Below are positions 1-8,154 of a DNA stretch of 64,000 nt, in pieces. Position 1 is the stretch's first letter. Each line of letters opens with the position of its first letter. The DNA is from Methanosarcinales archaeon Methan_01. Its GTDB lineage: Archaea > Halobacteriota > Methanosarcinia > Methanotrichales > Methanotrichaceae. Where the stretch lies: assembly GCA_001602645.1 (NCBI GenBank), contig LUYE01000021.1, forward strand, positions 49,865 to 113,864. Direction: 5' to 3'. Position numbers and translations under genes: made by a program. Below the pieces are notes generated by a model. That model was not told the origin of the DNA. It searched no databases and saw nothing but the letters and a program-made list of their open reading frames with translations.

Positions 1-33
1 GGTCCGGAGCCCGGCGGGAAGATGGCAGAAAAG

Positions 34-43
34 GATTTAAAAA
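34..43 (+). promoter_or_regulatory. TATA box of the glycosyltransferase gene
   Basis: An A/T-only stretch (ATTTAAAAAT) lies in otherwise GC-rich DNA, with its centre about 29 bases before the ATG at 68. Archaeal transcription normally begins about 25-27 bases after the TATA centre, so the mRNA should start at or very near the start codon. There is no convincing ribosome-binding site in front of the ATG, which fits a leaderless transcript. Confidence 0.5.
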
Positions 44-67
44 TCCCCAGACCATCTCGGTCCGATC

Positions 68-1156
68 ATGGCCCACGTCCTCGTCAGCCCCTTGAATTGG
101 GGGTTAGGTCACGCTTCCAGGGACATCCCCATCATAAGAGAGCTCCTGGACCGGGGGCATCAGGTGACCGTCGCCTCCAGCGGAAACGCCCTGGAGCTCC
201 TGAGAAGGGAGTTTCCGGGTTGCCATTTCGTCACCTTTGAGGACTATCCCGCCCCCTACAGCTCCACCAGGTTCTTCCTCCCCAAGTTCTGCGCCTACCT
301 GCCTCTGATGATGAAGGCCCTCGTCGATGAGAGGAGGAACCTCTGCCGGATCCTCTCGAAGGGGAGCTACGACATGATCGTCAGCGACAACCGGCTTGGG
401 GTCTACTCCAGAGAGATCCCCTCCTTCTTCATAAGCCACCAGCTGAGGTTCAGCGTCCCCGCCTACCTCTGGCCGGTGGAGATCCTGACCCTCTTCGTCA
501 ACGGCTTCTTTCACAGCAAGTACGACGGCGTCATCGTCCCCGACAACGAGCCGGGGGACGCCACCCTCAGCGGTAAGCTCTCCCGCTCCTTCCTCGCGGC
601 TACGAAGAGGAGGGCCTTCTACTCGGGGATCCTCTGCAGCCCGAAGAAGATGGACCTCGAAGAGGACCTGGACTACCTGGTGATCGTCTCGGGGCCGGAG
701 CCCCAGAGGACGAAGCTCGAGGAGATCGTCCTCCCCCAGGTAAAAGATCTCCCCGGACGAAAGGTGGTCCTCCTGGGAAGCCCCCAGGAGAGCTTCACGA
801 GGAGGCCGGACGACGGGACGACGGTGATGGCCTACGCCTCCAACGAGGAGAAGGTGGAGCTTCTGAACCGGGCGAGGTTCGTCATCAGCCGGTCGGGCTA
901 CACCACCATGATGGAGGTGGCAGAGCTGGAGAAAAGGCACGGCCTCTTCATCCCCACCCCGGGCCAGACTGAGCAGGAGTACCTATCCAGGTACTACCGA
1001 AGACGGGGGTGGTTTCTCTCCCGGTCCCAGTACCGCCTCGACCTGGCAGAGGACGTCGACGAGGCGATGGAGTTTTGCGGATTTCCCAAGATGCCCAAGA
1101 CCGCAGAGAACGTGAAGAGGCTCTACGAGGAGATCTTCGCGCCGCGCCTGGAGTGA
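68..1156 (+). CDS. MJ1255-type glycosyltransferase
   Basis: The 362-residue protein looks like a GT-B glycosyltransferase of the archaeal MJ1255 (UDP-GlcNAc-transferase-like) family. The N-terminus carries the nucleotide-sugar transferase signature GLGHASRD at residues 12-19. The C-terminal half has a second Rossmann-like domain with a SRSGYTTMMEV segment near residue 275 and a PTPGQTEQ segment, which resemble the donor-binding region of GT28-like enzymes. It has no signal peptide and should act in the cytoplasm or at the inner membrane face. The donor and acceptor cannot be read from the sequence; envelope glycan or glycolipid synthesis is an inference. The methyltransferase gene follows 29 bases later on the same strand. 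A TATA box about 29 bases upstream suggests a leaderless mRNA. Confidence 0.8.
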   Translation: MAHVLVSPLNWGLGHASRDIPIIRELLDRGHQVTVASSGNALELLRREFPGCHFVTFEDYPAPYSSTRFFLPKFCAYLPLMMKALVDERRNLCRILSKGSYDMIVSDNRLGVYSREIPSFFISHQLRFSVPAYLWPVEILTLFVNGFFHSKYDGVIVPDNEPGDATLSGKLSRSFLAATKRRAFYSGILCSPKKMDLEEDLDYLVIVSGPEPQRTKLEEIVLPQVKDLPGRKVVLLGSPQESFTRRPDDGTTVMAYASNEEKVELLNRARFVISRSGYTTMMEVAELEKRHGLFIPTPGQTEQEYLSRYYRRRGWFLSRSQYRLDLAEDVDEAMEFCGFPKMPKTAENVKRLYEEIFAPRLE

Positions 1157-1185
1157 CTCGGAATCTGATAAGGATGGGATGACAA

Positions 1186-1980
1186 TTGCACAATTGGAGG
1201 CCGGATAAATACGAGAGGAGCTCCTCGGCCCAGAAGCTGTGGGCCGAGGAGCTGATAAGAAAGATCGAGATTTCGGGCTACGAGCGGGTCCTGGACATCG
1301 GCTCCGGCGACGGCAGGATCACCGCAGGGATCGCCGATCTCGCTCCCCGGGGCTCCGTCCTGGGGGTCGACAGCTCCGAGGAGATGGTCTCCTTCGCGAG
1401 GGAGAAGTTTCCAGCCGGGAGGCACCCGAACCTGTCGTTCCAGCAGGCCGACGCCCGGAACCTCTCCTTTGAGGAGGAGTTCGACCTCGTCGTCTCCTTC
1501 GCGACCCTCCACTGGGTCGGCGACCACCGTCCCGTCCTCCTCGGCATCCGCCGAGCGCTGAAGCCCGGCGGGAGGGCCTTCCTCCAGTTCGGGGGGCGCG
1601 GCAACGCCGCCCTCCCCCTCCGGATAGCTGACGAGATGATCAGCGAGGACCGATGGCGCCGTTACTTTGAGGGTTTCGACTTCCGGTACGGTTTCTTCGG
1701 GGCGGAGGAGTACCGGGGCCTCCTCGAAGAGGCGGGGTTGGAGCCAAAGCGGGTCGAGCTGATTCCAAAAGATATGGTCCAGCCGGGGCTGGAGGGCTTC
1801 GCCGGATGGATCGAGACGACGTGGCACCCCTACCTGGAGCGGGTCCCCGAATCCCGCCGGAGGGATTTCGTCTCCGATATCGTCGCTCGGTACCTCCGCC
1901 TTCATCCTCCTGACGGCGAGGGGAGGGTCCACGTCCGGATGGTGAGGCTCGAGGTGGTGGCGGAGAAGTCCCGGAGCTGA
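1186..1980 (+). CDS. class I SAM-dependent methyltransferase
   Basis: The 264-residue protein has the class I methyltransferase layout. Motif I (VLDIGSGDGRITAG) sits at about residues 36-49, an acidic residue for the ribose hydroxyls follows in GVDSSEEM, and the motif IV region reads FDLVVSFATLHWV. The overall shape resembles the trans-aconitate 2-methyltransferase/UbiE-like group of small-molecule methyltransferases; the true substrate is unknown. The start is a TTG at 1186 with a purine-rich AAGGATGGG a few bases before it. The nearby ATG at 1179 is in another frame. It follows the glycosyltransferase closely, so the two may share a transcript. Confidence 0.8.
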   Translation: MHNWRPDKYERSSSAQKLWAEELIRKIEISGYERVLDIGSGDGRITAGIADLAPRGSVLGVDSSEEMVSFAREKFPAGRHPNLSFQQADARNLSFEEEFDLVVSFATLHWVGDHRPVLLGIRRALKPGGRAFLQFGGRGNAALPLRIADEMISEDRWRRYFEGFDFRYGFFGAEEYRGLLEEAGLEPKRVELIPKDMVQPGLEGFAGWIETTWHPYLERVPESRRRDFVSDIVARYLRLHPPDGEGRVHVRMVRLEVVAEKSRS

Positions 1981-2002
1981 AGCCCGAGCCGGACGAAGCG
2001 GA

Positions 2003-2584
2003 TCAGACCTCATCGACGGACCTTCCCGTCAGGGCGGAGTCCGGCTCCGCCTCCAGGATGTCGTGGTCGGGGCGCGCAAAGTCGTCCTTCATCTTCACCA
2101 GGATCCACCGCTCGTTCTTCCCCCGGCCGGTTCGGGTGAGGGCGTAGCCGCCCAAAAGCTTCTTTCCCGAGAGGATGAAGGTGGCGTGGCCCCGCTCCAG
2201 CGCCTCGGCGATCGGCACCGCCGCCCCATCGGCGCGGGTGGTGTTCTCGTAGGTCCCGATGTCCCAGACGATGACGGTGCCCGCGCCGTACTCCCCCTCG
2301 GGGATCGTCCCCTCGAAGTCGATGTACTCGAGGGGGTGGTCCTCGGTGGGGACGGCGAGCCTCTTCGTCTTCGTGTCGAGGGAGGGGCCTTTGGGGATCG
2401 CCCAGGACTTGAGGACGCCCCCGACCTCGAGGCGGAGGTCGTAGTGGAGCCTCTTGGACCGATGCTTCTGGATCGAGAACCTGGGGCTTCCTTCCGTCTT
2501 TCTTCCGACTGATCCCGAGGGCTCTGGGGTCCTGGCGAAGTCTCTTTTTATACGGTAAGCTTCGAGCTTATCATCTTGGGACAT
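2003..2584 (-). CDS. stand-alone LigD-type 3'-phosphoesterase
   Basis: The 193-residue protein matches the 3'-phosphoesterase module that forms the N-terminal part of bacterial LigD and exists alone in some archaea. It removes 3'-phosphate or 3'-ribonucleotide ends from DNA during break repair. The catalytic pattern is present: His41 and His47 and Asp49 in KHRSKRLHYDLRLE, the SWAIPKGPS loop, and His83 in EDHPLEY, followed by GEYGAGTVIVWD. No ligase or polymerase domain is attached. The ATG at 2584 was chosen over one at 2617 because homology starts just after it. It is convergent with the methyltransferase gene and divergent from the AEC permease. Confidence 0.85.
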   Translation of the reverse strand: MSQDDKLEAYRIKRDFARTPEPSGSVGRKTEGSPRFSIQKHRSKRLHYDLRLEVGGVLKSWAIPKGPSLDTKTKRLAVPTEDHPLEYIDFEGTIPEGEYGAGTVIVWDIGTYENTTRADGAAVPIAEALERGHATFILSGKKLLGGYALTRTGRGKNERWILVKMKDDFARPDHDILEAEPDSALTGRSVDEV

Positions 2585-2646
2585 GCAGAGGACGTTGTAT
2601 CTTCGCCTCTTAATCAATCATTGGGGATCAGGGGGGAGATCCGCAG

Positions 2647-2668
2647 AAGAAATCCATGAGGATTTCTT
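2647..2668. repeat. perfect 9-bp inverted repeat, ATGA loop
   Basis: AAGAAATCC and GGATTTCTT flank a four-base ATGA loop in the divergent spacer between the phosphoesterase and permease genes. It lies about 57 bases before the permease TATA box and about 60 bases upstream of the phosphoesterase start. It has no T-run, so an operator is more likely than a terminator. Its role is inferred. Confidence 0.45.
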
Positions 2669-2724
2669 GATGAATATCGGATGAAACCAGTTTATCGCCC
2701 CACTCTTAGCGAAGCATACACGAA

Positions 2725-2734
2725 CTATATTTAG
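2725..2734 (+). promoter_or_regulatory. TATA box of the AEC permease gene
   Basis: CTATATTTAG stands just before the first possible ATG (2743). Transcription from it would start near 2755, which argues for the downstream ATG at 2770 as the real start. Confidence 0.4.
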
Positions 2735-2769
2735 CGGGAGGGATGAAAGGTCCCGGAGGGCCGAATCGC

Positions 2770-3654
2770 ATGATCTCCGTCTATTCCAGCCTCCTGCAGT
2801 CGCTCGCGATCATAGTGGGGCTGATCCTGGTCTGCCTCCTTCTGAGAAGAAAGGGTATCATAACAGAGAACGAAAGGCCGGTCTTCGGAAGGCTCGTCAC
2901 CGACTTCGCCCTTCCTGCCCTGATATTCTCGGGCCTGGCAAGCCAGAGGATCGAGGCCGACGAGCTCCTCGCCGTCGGGATCATGGCCTTCGCCCTCCTC
3001 GTCGCCAGCTTCGGCAGCTCCTCCACCCTCGGCTACGCCCTCATCAGCCAGGCCTTCCCGAAGGATCCCGCAACTCTGGCCGAGGCGGTGGTGATAAGCG
3101 AGCTTGGCGTCGGGATCCTCATATTCTCGGTCGGTGTGGCGGTGGCGATCTACTTCGGTCAGGGGGGGAGGGGATCGCCCACCTCCGGGATTAGGACGTT
3201 TATCAAGTCGCCGATATTCATATCCCTCGTCCTGGGGCTCTCTTACACCCTCCTGGAGCCGTCTCCCTCAAATCCGGCGCTCAAAACCGCTCTCGACCTC
3301 TTATTCCGGATGCTGGACGCCATCGGCTCCGCCCTGGTGATCTTCGTCGCCATGGCCATCGCCCTGATGCTCAGGCCGATACCCCTCCGAAAGCTCGGGG
3401 GCCTCATCGTCGCTGTGGCGCTGATAAAGCTCCTCGCCAAGCCCTTCTTAGCCTTCGGCATGGCCGAGGCGATGGACCTCCCCATGACGGTGACCGAGAT
3501 CCTCCTGATCGAGACGGCGATGCCCTCGGGGACGGTGGCGGCGGTGGTGGCGGACCGGTACGGCTGCGATGGGTCGATCGCTTCGGCCCTGGTCATCGCC
3601 ACCTACGGCCTGAGCCTTTTGACGATCCCCCTCATCATGCTCCTCACGATTTAG
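2770..3654 (+). CDS. AEC-family (auxin efflux carrier-like) permease
   Basis: This is a membrane protein of about 294 residues with some ten hydrophobic segments in two halves, matching the auxin-efflux-carrier family (PF03547). Typical family stretches are visible, such as FGRLVTDFALPALIF in the N-terminal half and ETAMPSGTVAAVVADRYGCD near the C-terminus. Prokaryotic members move small organic anions such as malate; no substrate can be assigned here. The start at 2770 places the first residue right before the first membrane segment and fits the TATA box at 2725-2734; an ATG at 2743 would add nine residues. It appears to be monocistronic. Confidence 0.8.
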   Translation: MISVYSSLLQSLAIIVGLILVCLLLRRKGIITENERPVFGRLVTDFALPALIFSGLASQRIEADELLAVGIMAFALLVASFGSSSTLGYALISQAFPKDPATLAEAVVISELGVGILIFSVGVAVAIYFGQGGRGSPTSGIRTFIKSPIFISLVLGLSYTLLEPSPSNPALKTALDLLFRMLDAIGSALVIFVAMAIALMLRPIPLRKLGGLIVAVALIKLLAKPFLAFGMAEAMDLPMTVTEILLIETAMPSGTVAAVVADRYGCDGSIASALVIATYGLSLLTIPLIMLLTI

Positions 3655-3733
3655 AAGCGAGAGGCATGGGCGATAGGGGATGTGAGCCAGCGAAATGATA
3701 TGAAGGAGGGAACGAAAGTTAGGAAGACGAGCG

Positions 3734-5158
3734 ATGAGGATCTACGAGCGAGAGAAACCGGACGGAACCGACATCGATGAGAGGGCTGCGCCGCCGAGGG
3801 TCCTCTTCACCACCGTCTGTCGGAATCCAGGAGAGGGGTACGACTACATCGGATCCAACTCAATGTCGAGGTGGTTTAGGTTCCGCTGGCCCCGAGACCA
3901 GTCCTTCGGCCTCCGCTTTCTCAAGCAGAACGTCCCCGAGCTCGAGATCATGGAGTTTCCGACCTTTGACCAATACAAGAGGAGGCTTGGGGAAGGGTGG
4001 GACGCCGTCGGCATATCCTTCTACATCAGCGAGACGGAGGAGGCCCTCGCCATGGCCGAGGCCGCCCGGGCGTCCGGGTCGGTTGGGGAGGTCTGGGCCG
4101 GAAACTACGGCGCCCTCACCCCGTCCGTCCAGGAGAAGTTCGACCGGGCCTTCGTCGGCTACGCCGAAGATCAGGTCGCCCCCTACTTCGGCCGGAAGGT
4201 CGACGAGATCGTTCATCCCCCCCTCATCGAGCACCTCGACTCCTCCTTCGGCCTGAAGCTGAACATCTACGGCGTCCTCTTCACCATCCGGGGATGCGCC
4301 GTAGGCTGCAAGTTCTGCCAGGCCCCCTGCTTCTGCAATAAACCGAGCCCCCTCCCCCTGGAGTCGATCGAGAGGGTACTTTCGTACTACTGGGACCACG
4401 GCATAAACGTCGTCGTCATCGAGGACGAAAGCTTCGGCGCAAACCGGATCCACGCCGACCGGGTCGTGGAACTCCTCGACGAATACGGGATGGTCTGGGG
4501 GTGCATGGCCAGGGCCGACTACCTCAATGATAAGATCGACGAGTGGGCGGAGATGAGGAGGCGGCCCAAAAAGCGGAGCGGCAAAAGCCGAAATCCTGTC
4601 AGCGGCTTTGGGGGTGCGGCCATCGGTATCGAGAACTTCCACCAGGAGGTCCTCGACGACGTGACGAAGAGGGAGCAGACCGGAGAGATCCAGGAGACGA
4701 TCGATAAGCTCAAAGGCCACGGCCTCGGAACCGTCGGCTACTACATGATCGGCTTTCCGCAGGATACGAAGGATTCGATAAGAGAGGACGTCGAACGCCT
4801 CGCCTCCCTCCGCCTCGACCTCACCCAGATCTGCGTCCTCACCCCCCTCCCCAGAACGAAGCTCTGGGAGGAGGTCGCTGGAAGGTACGGGATAAACGAC
4901 CTCGACTACCACCACTTCGACGGAAAGCACCTCGTCTGGAACCACCCGCTTATATCCCCTGAGGAGATGGGGATGCTCCTGGACCGGTCGATGAGGAGGG
5001 TGAACCCCCGGACGGCGCCCCTGCGGTCATCGGCGAGGATCTGGAGGAAGGCTTACCGCGAGGCGGGGGTCGCTGGGATAAGAGTGCTGTTATCTTACCT
5101 CGTCCGGGCTAACCGCTTCGACTACGGCGGGCCCCCGAGGATGCTGGAGGCGGATTGA
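3734..5158 (+). CDS. radical SAM protein with B12-binding-like N-terminus
   Basis: The 474-residue protein has the radical SAM cluster motif CxxxCxxC at Cys188, Cys192 and Cys195 (RGCAVGCKFC), followed by more cysteines in QAPCFCN. Residues 1-170 look like the cobalamin-binding-like Rossmann domain common in this group (DAVGISFYISETEEAL, then GNYGALTP), but the B12-ligating DxHxxG motif is not evident. The C-terminal part has the usual IGIEN and IGFPQDTKDSI elements of B12/radical SAM enzymes. The substrate is unknown. The HDAC-fold gene lies 37 bases downstream on the same strand and may be cotranscribed. Confidence 0.8.
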   Translation: MRIYEREKPDGTDIDERAAPPRVLFTTVCRNPGEGYDYIGSNSMSRWFRFRWPRDQSFGLRFLKQNVPELEIMEFPTFDQYKRRLGEGWDAVGISFYISETEEALAMAEAARASGSVGEVWAGNYGALTPSVQEKFDRAFVGYAEDQVAPYFGRKVDEIVHPPLIEHLDSSFGLKLNIYGVLFTIRGCAVGCKFCQAPCFCNKPSPLPLESIERVLSYYWDHGINVVVIEDESFGANRIHADRVVELLDEYGMVWGCMARADYLNDKIDEWAEMRRRPKKRSGKSRNPVSGFGGAAIGIENFHQEVLDDVTKREQTGEIQETIDKLKGHGLGTVGYYMIGFPQDTKDSIREDVERLASLRLDLTQICVLTPLPRTKLWEEVAGRYGINDLDYHHFDGKHLVWNHPLISPEEMGMLLDRSMRRVNPRTAPLRSSARIWRKAYREAGVAGIRVLLSYLVRANRFDYGGPPRMLEAD

Positions 5159-5195
5159 AGAGAGGAGGATCTTCCATGCCGATCGAGGTCAGATC

Positions 5196-6032
5196 TTGAA
5201 GGTCGTATACTCAGAGAGGTTCGCTGAGAGGTACACCACCAACCCCGTCGAGAGCCCCGACCGGGCGCGGCTCCCGGCCCGGGAGCTGGCGGGCTATGAG
5301 TTCGTAGACCCCCCCCAAGCGAGCCTCGAGGATGTATCGCGGATCCACAGCCGCGAGCATATCGAGCGGGTGAGGCGGAAGGGGATGCTGGCTCCCGCCC
5401 TGCTGGCGGCCGGCGGCGCCTGTCGGGCCGCGGAGCTCGCCCTCGGGGGCGAGGCCGCCTTCGCCCTCGTCCGGCCGCCGGGCCACCACGCCGCGAGCGA
5501 CCACGCCTGGGGGATGTGCTACCTCAACAACATCGCCATCGCCGTCAGGATGGCCCTGAATGGGATAGGAGTCGGCATGGGATGGGAGGCGGAAGGCCCG
5601 GGGGAGACGGAGATGGGACGCCGGAGGGGGGGCGGCTCCAGGGGCAGGGTCCTGATCGTGGACATCGACCTCCACTTCGGCGACGGGACGGTCAGCATAT
5701 TCCGGTGGGATGAGAGGGTCCGGATCGCAAACGTCGGCGCCATCGACCCCGGCTTCGACTACCTCACCCTCGATCCGGCCGGCTACATCAGCCAGGTGGA
5801 GAGGGCGGTCGCGGAATCCGAATTCGACCTCCTGGCCGTCTCCGCCGGCTTCGACACCTACCTCCTCGACTGGGGCGGCCTCCTCGACCTCGCAGACTAC
5901 AGAGAGATCGGCAGGGTCCTGAAGGAGGGGGCGGAGGAGAGGTGCAGAGGCCGGAGGTTCGCCGTCCTGGAGGGTGGCTATCACCAAGACCTCCGGCTCT
6001 GCGTCAAGAGCTTCGTCAGGGGGTTCGAATGA
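5196..6032 (+). CDS. histone deacetylase-fold amidohydrolase
   Basis: The 278-residue protein belongs to the arginase/deacetylase superfamily (HDAC, AcuC, acetylpolyamine amidohydrolases). The active-site tandem histidines are His97-His98 in RPPGHHA. The zinc ligands are Asp158, His160 and Asp220 (DIDLHFGDG and SAGFD). The start is a TTG at 5196; the ATG at 5176 is closed by a stop after seven codons. Residues 122-150 form a glycine- and arginine-rich insert between the helix after the HH motif and the zinc strand, where relatives have a short loop. The usual second HH after the zinc Asp is HF here. The substrate could be an acetylated protein or polyamine. Confidence 0.85.
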   Translation: MKVVYSERFAERYTTNPVESPDRARLPARELAGYEFVDPPQASLEDVSRIHSREHIERVRRKGMLAPALLAAGGACRAAELALGGEAAFALVRPPGHHAASDHAWGMCYLNNIAIAVRMALNGIGVGMGWEAEGPGETEMGRRRGGGSRGRVLIVDIDLHFGDGTVSIFRWDERVRIANVGAIDPGFDYLTLDPAGYISQVERAVAESEFDLLAVSAGFDTYLLDWGGLLDLADYREIGRVLKEGAEERCRGRRFAVLEGGYHQDLRLCVKSFVRGFE

Positions 6033-6100
6033 CCCTTCCCTCCGGCAAAAGAGGCTTAAAGCAAGGATGAGATAAGATGAGGATCAGAGGTGATACGAAT

Positions 6101-6223
6101 TTGGCCAAAGTGGGCGAAGTTTACCGGTGCGAAGTCTGCGGGAACGTAGTTCTAGTCCAGGAGGCCGGCGCGGGGGTGCTGGTCTGCTGCGGAAAGCCGA
6201 TGGTCCTCGCAAAGAAGGCGTGA
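6101..6223 (+). CDS. desulforedoxin-like small iron protein
   Basis: This 40-residue protein has the desulforedoxin (DX) rubredoxin-like iron centre: CEVCG and, after about 17 residues, CCGKPM with adjacent cysteines. It corresponds to the N-terminal domain of desulfoferrodoxin without the superoxide reductase domain. It is likely a small redox carrier in oxidative-stress defence. The TTG at 6101 was chosen because GAGGTGAT stands just before it; an in-frame ATG at 6077 would add eight residues. It sits between the HDAC-fold gene and the marker-9 gene on the same strand. Confidence 0.8.
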   Translation: MAKVGEVYRCEVCGNVVLVQEAGAGVLVCCGKPMVLAKKA

Positions 6224-6310
6224 TCGGGAGAGGACCATCATCTTTTCTGACCGTCCCTGGCCGAAAAGCTGATATCTCCGCCTGGAGTACCGCCCTGGGG
6301 CCCGATATTG

Positions 6311-7285
6311 ATGTTGAAGATCGGATACCTTGAACTGAATAACCCCCTGGCGATCGCCTCCGCCTCCCAGGAGATCTCCCGAGAGCTGGGGGGATCCAAC
6401 GGCTCCCCAGGGCTGATCATCCTCGGACGGTTCGACCTCCACCAGGTCGCCCCCTCAGCCGTAAGGAGTAGGATGGAGAGGATCCCCAGCCGCTCCGCCC
6501 TGGGGTTCTCGACCTTTGGGGGAGATCTGGATGACCTCGCGGAGGCGGCCGGGATGGCGGCCGAAGAGGGGTGGCTCCTGGAGGTGGAGCTCCCTCGGGC
6601 CGAGGGGATCGACGAGGTAGTCGGAGCTGCCAAGGGGGAGGGGGCGACCCTCTCGTTGAGGTTGAGGCCGAACGGCCTCGATGACCTCTCCCCCCTCGCC
6701 CGAGAGGCCCGGGAGGGGGGGGCCGACCTCCTCCACCTCGACCTCTGCGGCCTCGGCCCTGCGGCGCCGAAGGTCGTCAGGAAGGTATCCGACGGCGGGG
6801 CTCCGCCGCTCTTGGCGATGGCCGAGGTCGGAGACTTCGAAGCCGCCAAGGACCTCCTCTCCATGGGGGCCGATATGATCTCATTATCTGAGAGGGCGGA
6901 CCCCGAGTTCGTCGGATGGCTCGCCGGCGCCCTCAAGAGGTTCCAGGAGCTCGTCGGATGGTACAACGCCCCAAAGCACATCTGCTCCGGCGGCGACCTC
7001 CGGGGGATCGCCTTCTGCTGCCCTCCGGTGAAGAACTGCCCCCTCCTCGCGGCCCTCAAGAAGATGGGAATCTCGCCCCGAGAGTTCATAGAGAAGAAGA
7101 TCGCCCTGACCCGGGGGACGCCCCTGGAGGCCGGAGACGGCACCTGCTTTGGGAGCCTCGCCTGGTGCTGCAAGATCACCAAGCCCTGCTTCATGAGGGA
7201 CGCAGTCCTGGTGGAGGAGGGGATCGCCCCCGATGAGTACATGAGGCTGAAGAAGAAGCTCGCTGAGGATCTGCTGAAGGCATGA
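6311..7285 (+). CDS. methanogenesis marker 9 domain protein
   Basis: The 324-residue protein has two parts. Residues 1-215 resemble a dihydroorotate-dehydrogenase-like TIM barrel (start YLELNNPLAIAS, later DLLHLDLCGL and SMGADMISL). The C-terminal ~110 residues are cysteine-rich: Cys225, Cys236-Cys237, Cys243 (FCCPPVKNCP) and a second group in GTCFGSLAWCCKITKPC. This fits the methanogenesis marker 9 domain, found in methanogens and of unknown function; the cysteines could hold an iron-sulfur cluster. The ATG at 6311 is used; a TTG precedes it at 6308 and another follows. Its stop overlaps the CitG-like start by four bases, which indicates translational coupling. Confidence 0.75.
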   Translation: MLKIGYLELNNPLAIASASQEISRELGGSNGSPGLIILGRFDLHQVAPSAVRSRMERIPSRSALGFSTFGGDLDDLAEAAGMAAEEGWLLEVELPRAEGIDEVVGAAKGEGATLSLRLRPNGLDDLSPLAREAREGGADLLHLDLCGLGPAAPKVVRKVSDGGAPPLLAMAEVGDFEAAKDLLSMGADMISLSERADPEFVGWLAGALKRFQELVGWYNAPKHICSGGDLRGIAFCCPPVKNCPLLAALKKMGISPREFIEKKIALTRGTPLEAGDGTCFGSLAWCCKITKPCFMRDAVLVEEGIAPDEYMRLKKKLAEDLLKA

Positions 7286-8154
7286 AGACTACTCCCGACC
7301 GGGTGGCCCAGGCGGCCCAGCTCGCGATGCTGATCGAGCTCTCCACCTCCCCGAAGCCAGGGAACGTAGATCGGTCCCATGACTTCGAGGAGATCAAGTT
7401 TCATCACTTCCTGATCAGCGCCGTCTCCGCCTATCCCGCCTTCCGGGACGCGGCTCTGGGGCTTCTTCCGACGGGCGCCCTCATCCGCCGGGCTGTCGGA
7501 TCCTGGAGGGATTGGGGGCTCTCCCAGAACACCCACTTCGGCTCCCTGACCCTCCTCATGCCCCTGGCGGCAGCGGCGGGGAGGGGGGGGGATCTGAGGA
7601 CTTCCGTCGCAGCGGTCCTGGAGGAGACGACGACGGAGGACTCCGTCGAGTTCTACGCCGCGTTCGAGATCGCCGGGGCGAGGGTGGCGGAGGTGGCGGA
7701 TCTGAGCCTGAAAGACCCCGCTTCCCCGGATAAGATCCGAGAGGAGGAAAAGACCCTCCTAGACCTGATGCGCCTCTCCTCGGCCCACGACCTGGTGGCG
7801 AGGGAGTGGTCGAGCGGCTTTGAGAGGAGCTTTCTCCTAGCTAGACGCCTCGCAGAAGGGGTCAGAGAGCTGGGCCTCAACGACGGGGTGGCGATCACCT
7901 ACCTCGAGGCCCTGGCAGCCGTCCCCGACAGCCTCGTCGCCTCGAAGTTCGGCCCGGCGAAGGCAAAGGAGGCGTCGGAGAGGGCGAGGTCGATCCTGGG
8001 GTTTGAGGTCCGAGAGACCCTCCGCCTCGCCGAGGAGCTGGACCGGGAGTTCGTGATGGAGGACATAAACCCCGGGTCAACGGCGGACCTGATGGCATCA
8101 GCCCTCTTCATAGCCCTGATGGAGGGTGCCATCTTCAGGAGGGACGAAGGATGA
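7282..8154 (+). CDS. CitG-like triphosphoribosyl-dephospho-CoA synthase family protein
   Basis: The 290-residue protein matches the CitG/MdcB family. It shows the conserved STSPKPGNVDR motif near residue 20, a NTHFGSLTLLMPLA segment, and NDGVAITYLEAL and NPGSTADLMAS near the C-terminus. Bacterial CitG makes the prosthetic-group precursor of citrate lyase from dephospho-CoA and ATP, but methanogens lack citrate lyase, so this enzyme must do something related. Homologues also occur in tetrahydromethanopterin gene clusters of methylotrophic bacteria, so a coenzyme-biosynthetic role is a reasonable inference. It overlaps the marker-9 gene upstream and the DUF447 gene downstream by four bases each. 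Confidence 0.8.
   Translation: MKTTPDRVAQAAQLAMLIELSTSPKPGNVDRSHDFEEIKFHHFLISAVSAYPAFRDAALGLLPTGALIRRAVGSWRDWGLSQNTHFGSLTLLMPLAAAAGRGGDLRTSVAAVLEETTTEDSVEFYAAFEIAGARVAEVADLSLKDPASPDKIREEEKTLLDLMRLSSAHDLVAREWSSGFERSFLLARRLAEGVRELGLNDGVAITYLEALAAVPDSLVASKFGPAKAKEASERARSILGFEVRETLRLAEELDREFVMEDINPGSTADLMASALFIALMEGAIFRRDEG

Noticed and set aside
104..940. Long antisense ORFs opposite real genes (for example 104-940, 1123-2013, 3860-4945, 21084-21983)
   Set aside because: They arise from the high GC content opposite well-supported genes; their translations are low-complexity and lack motifs.
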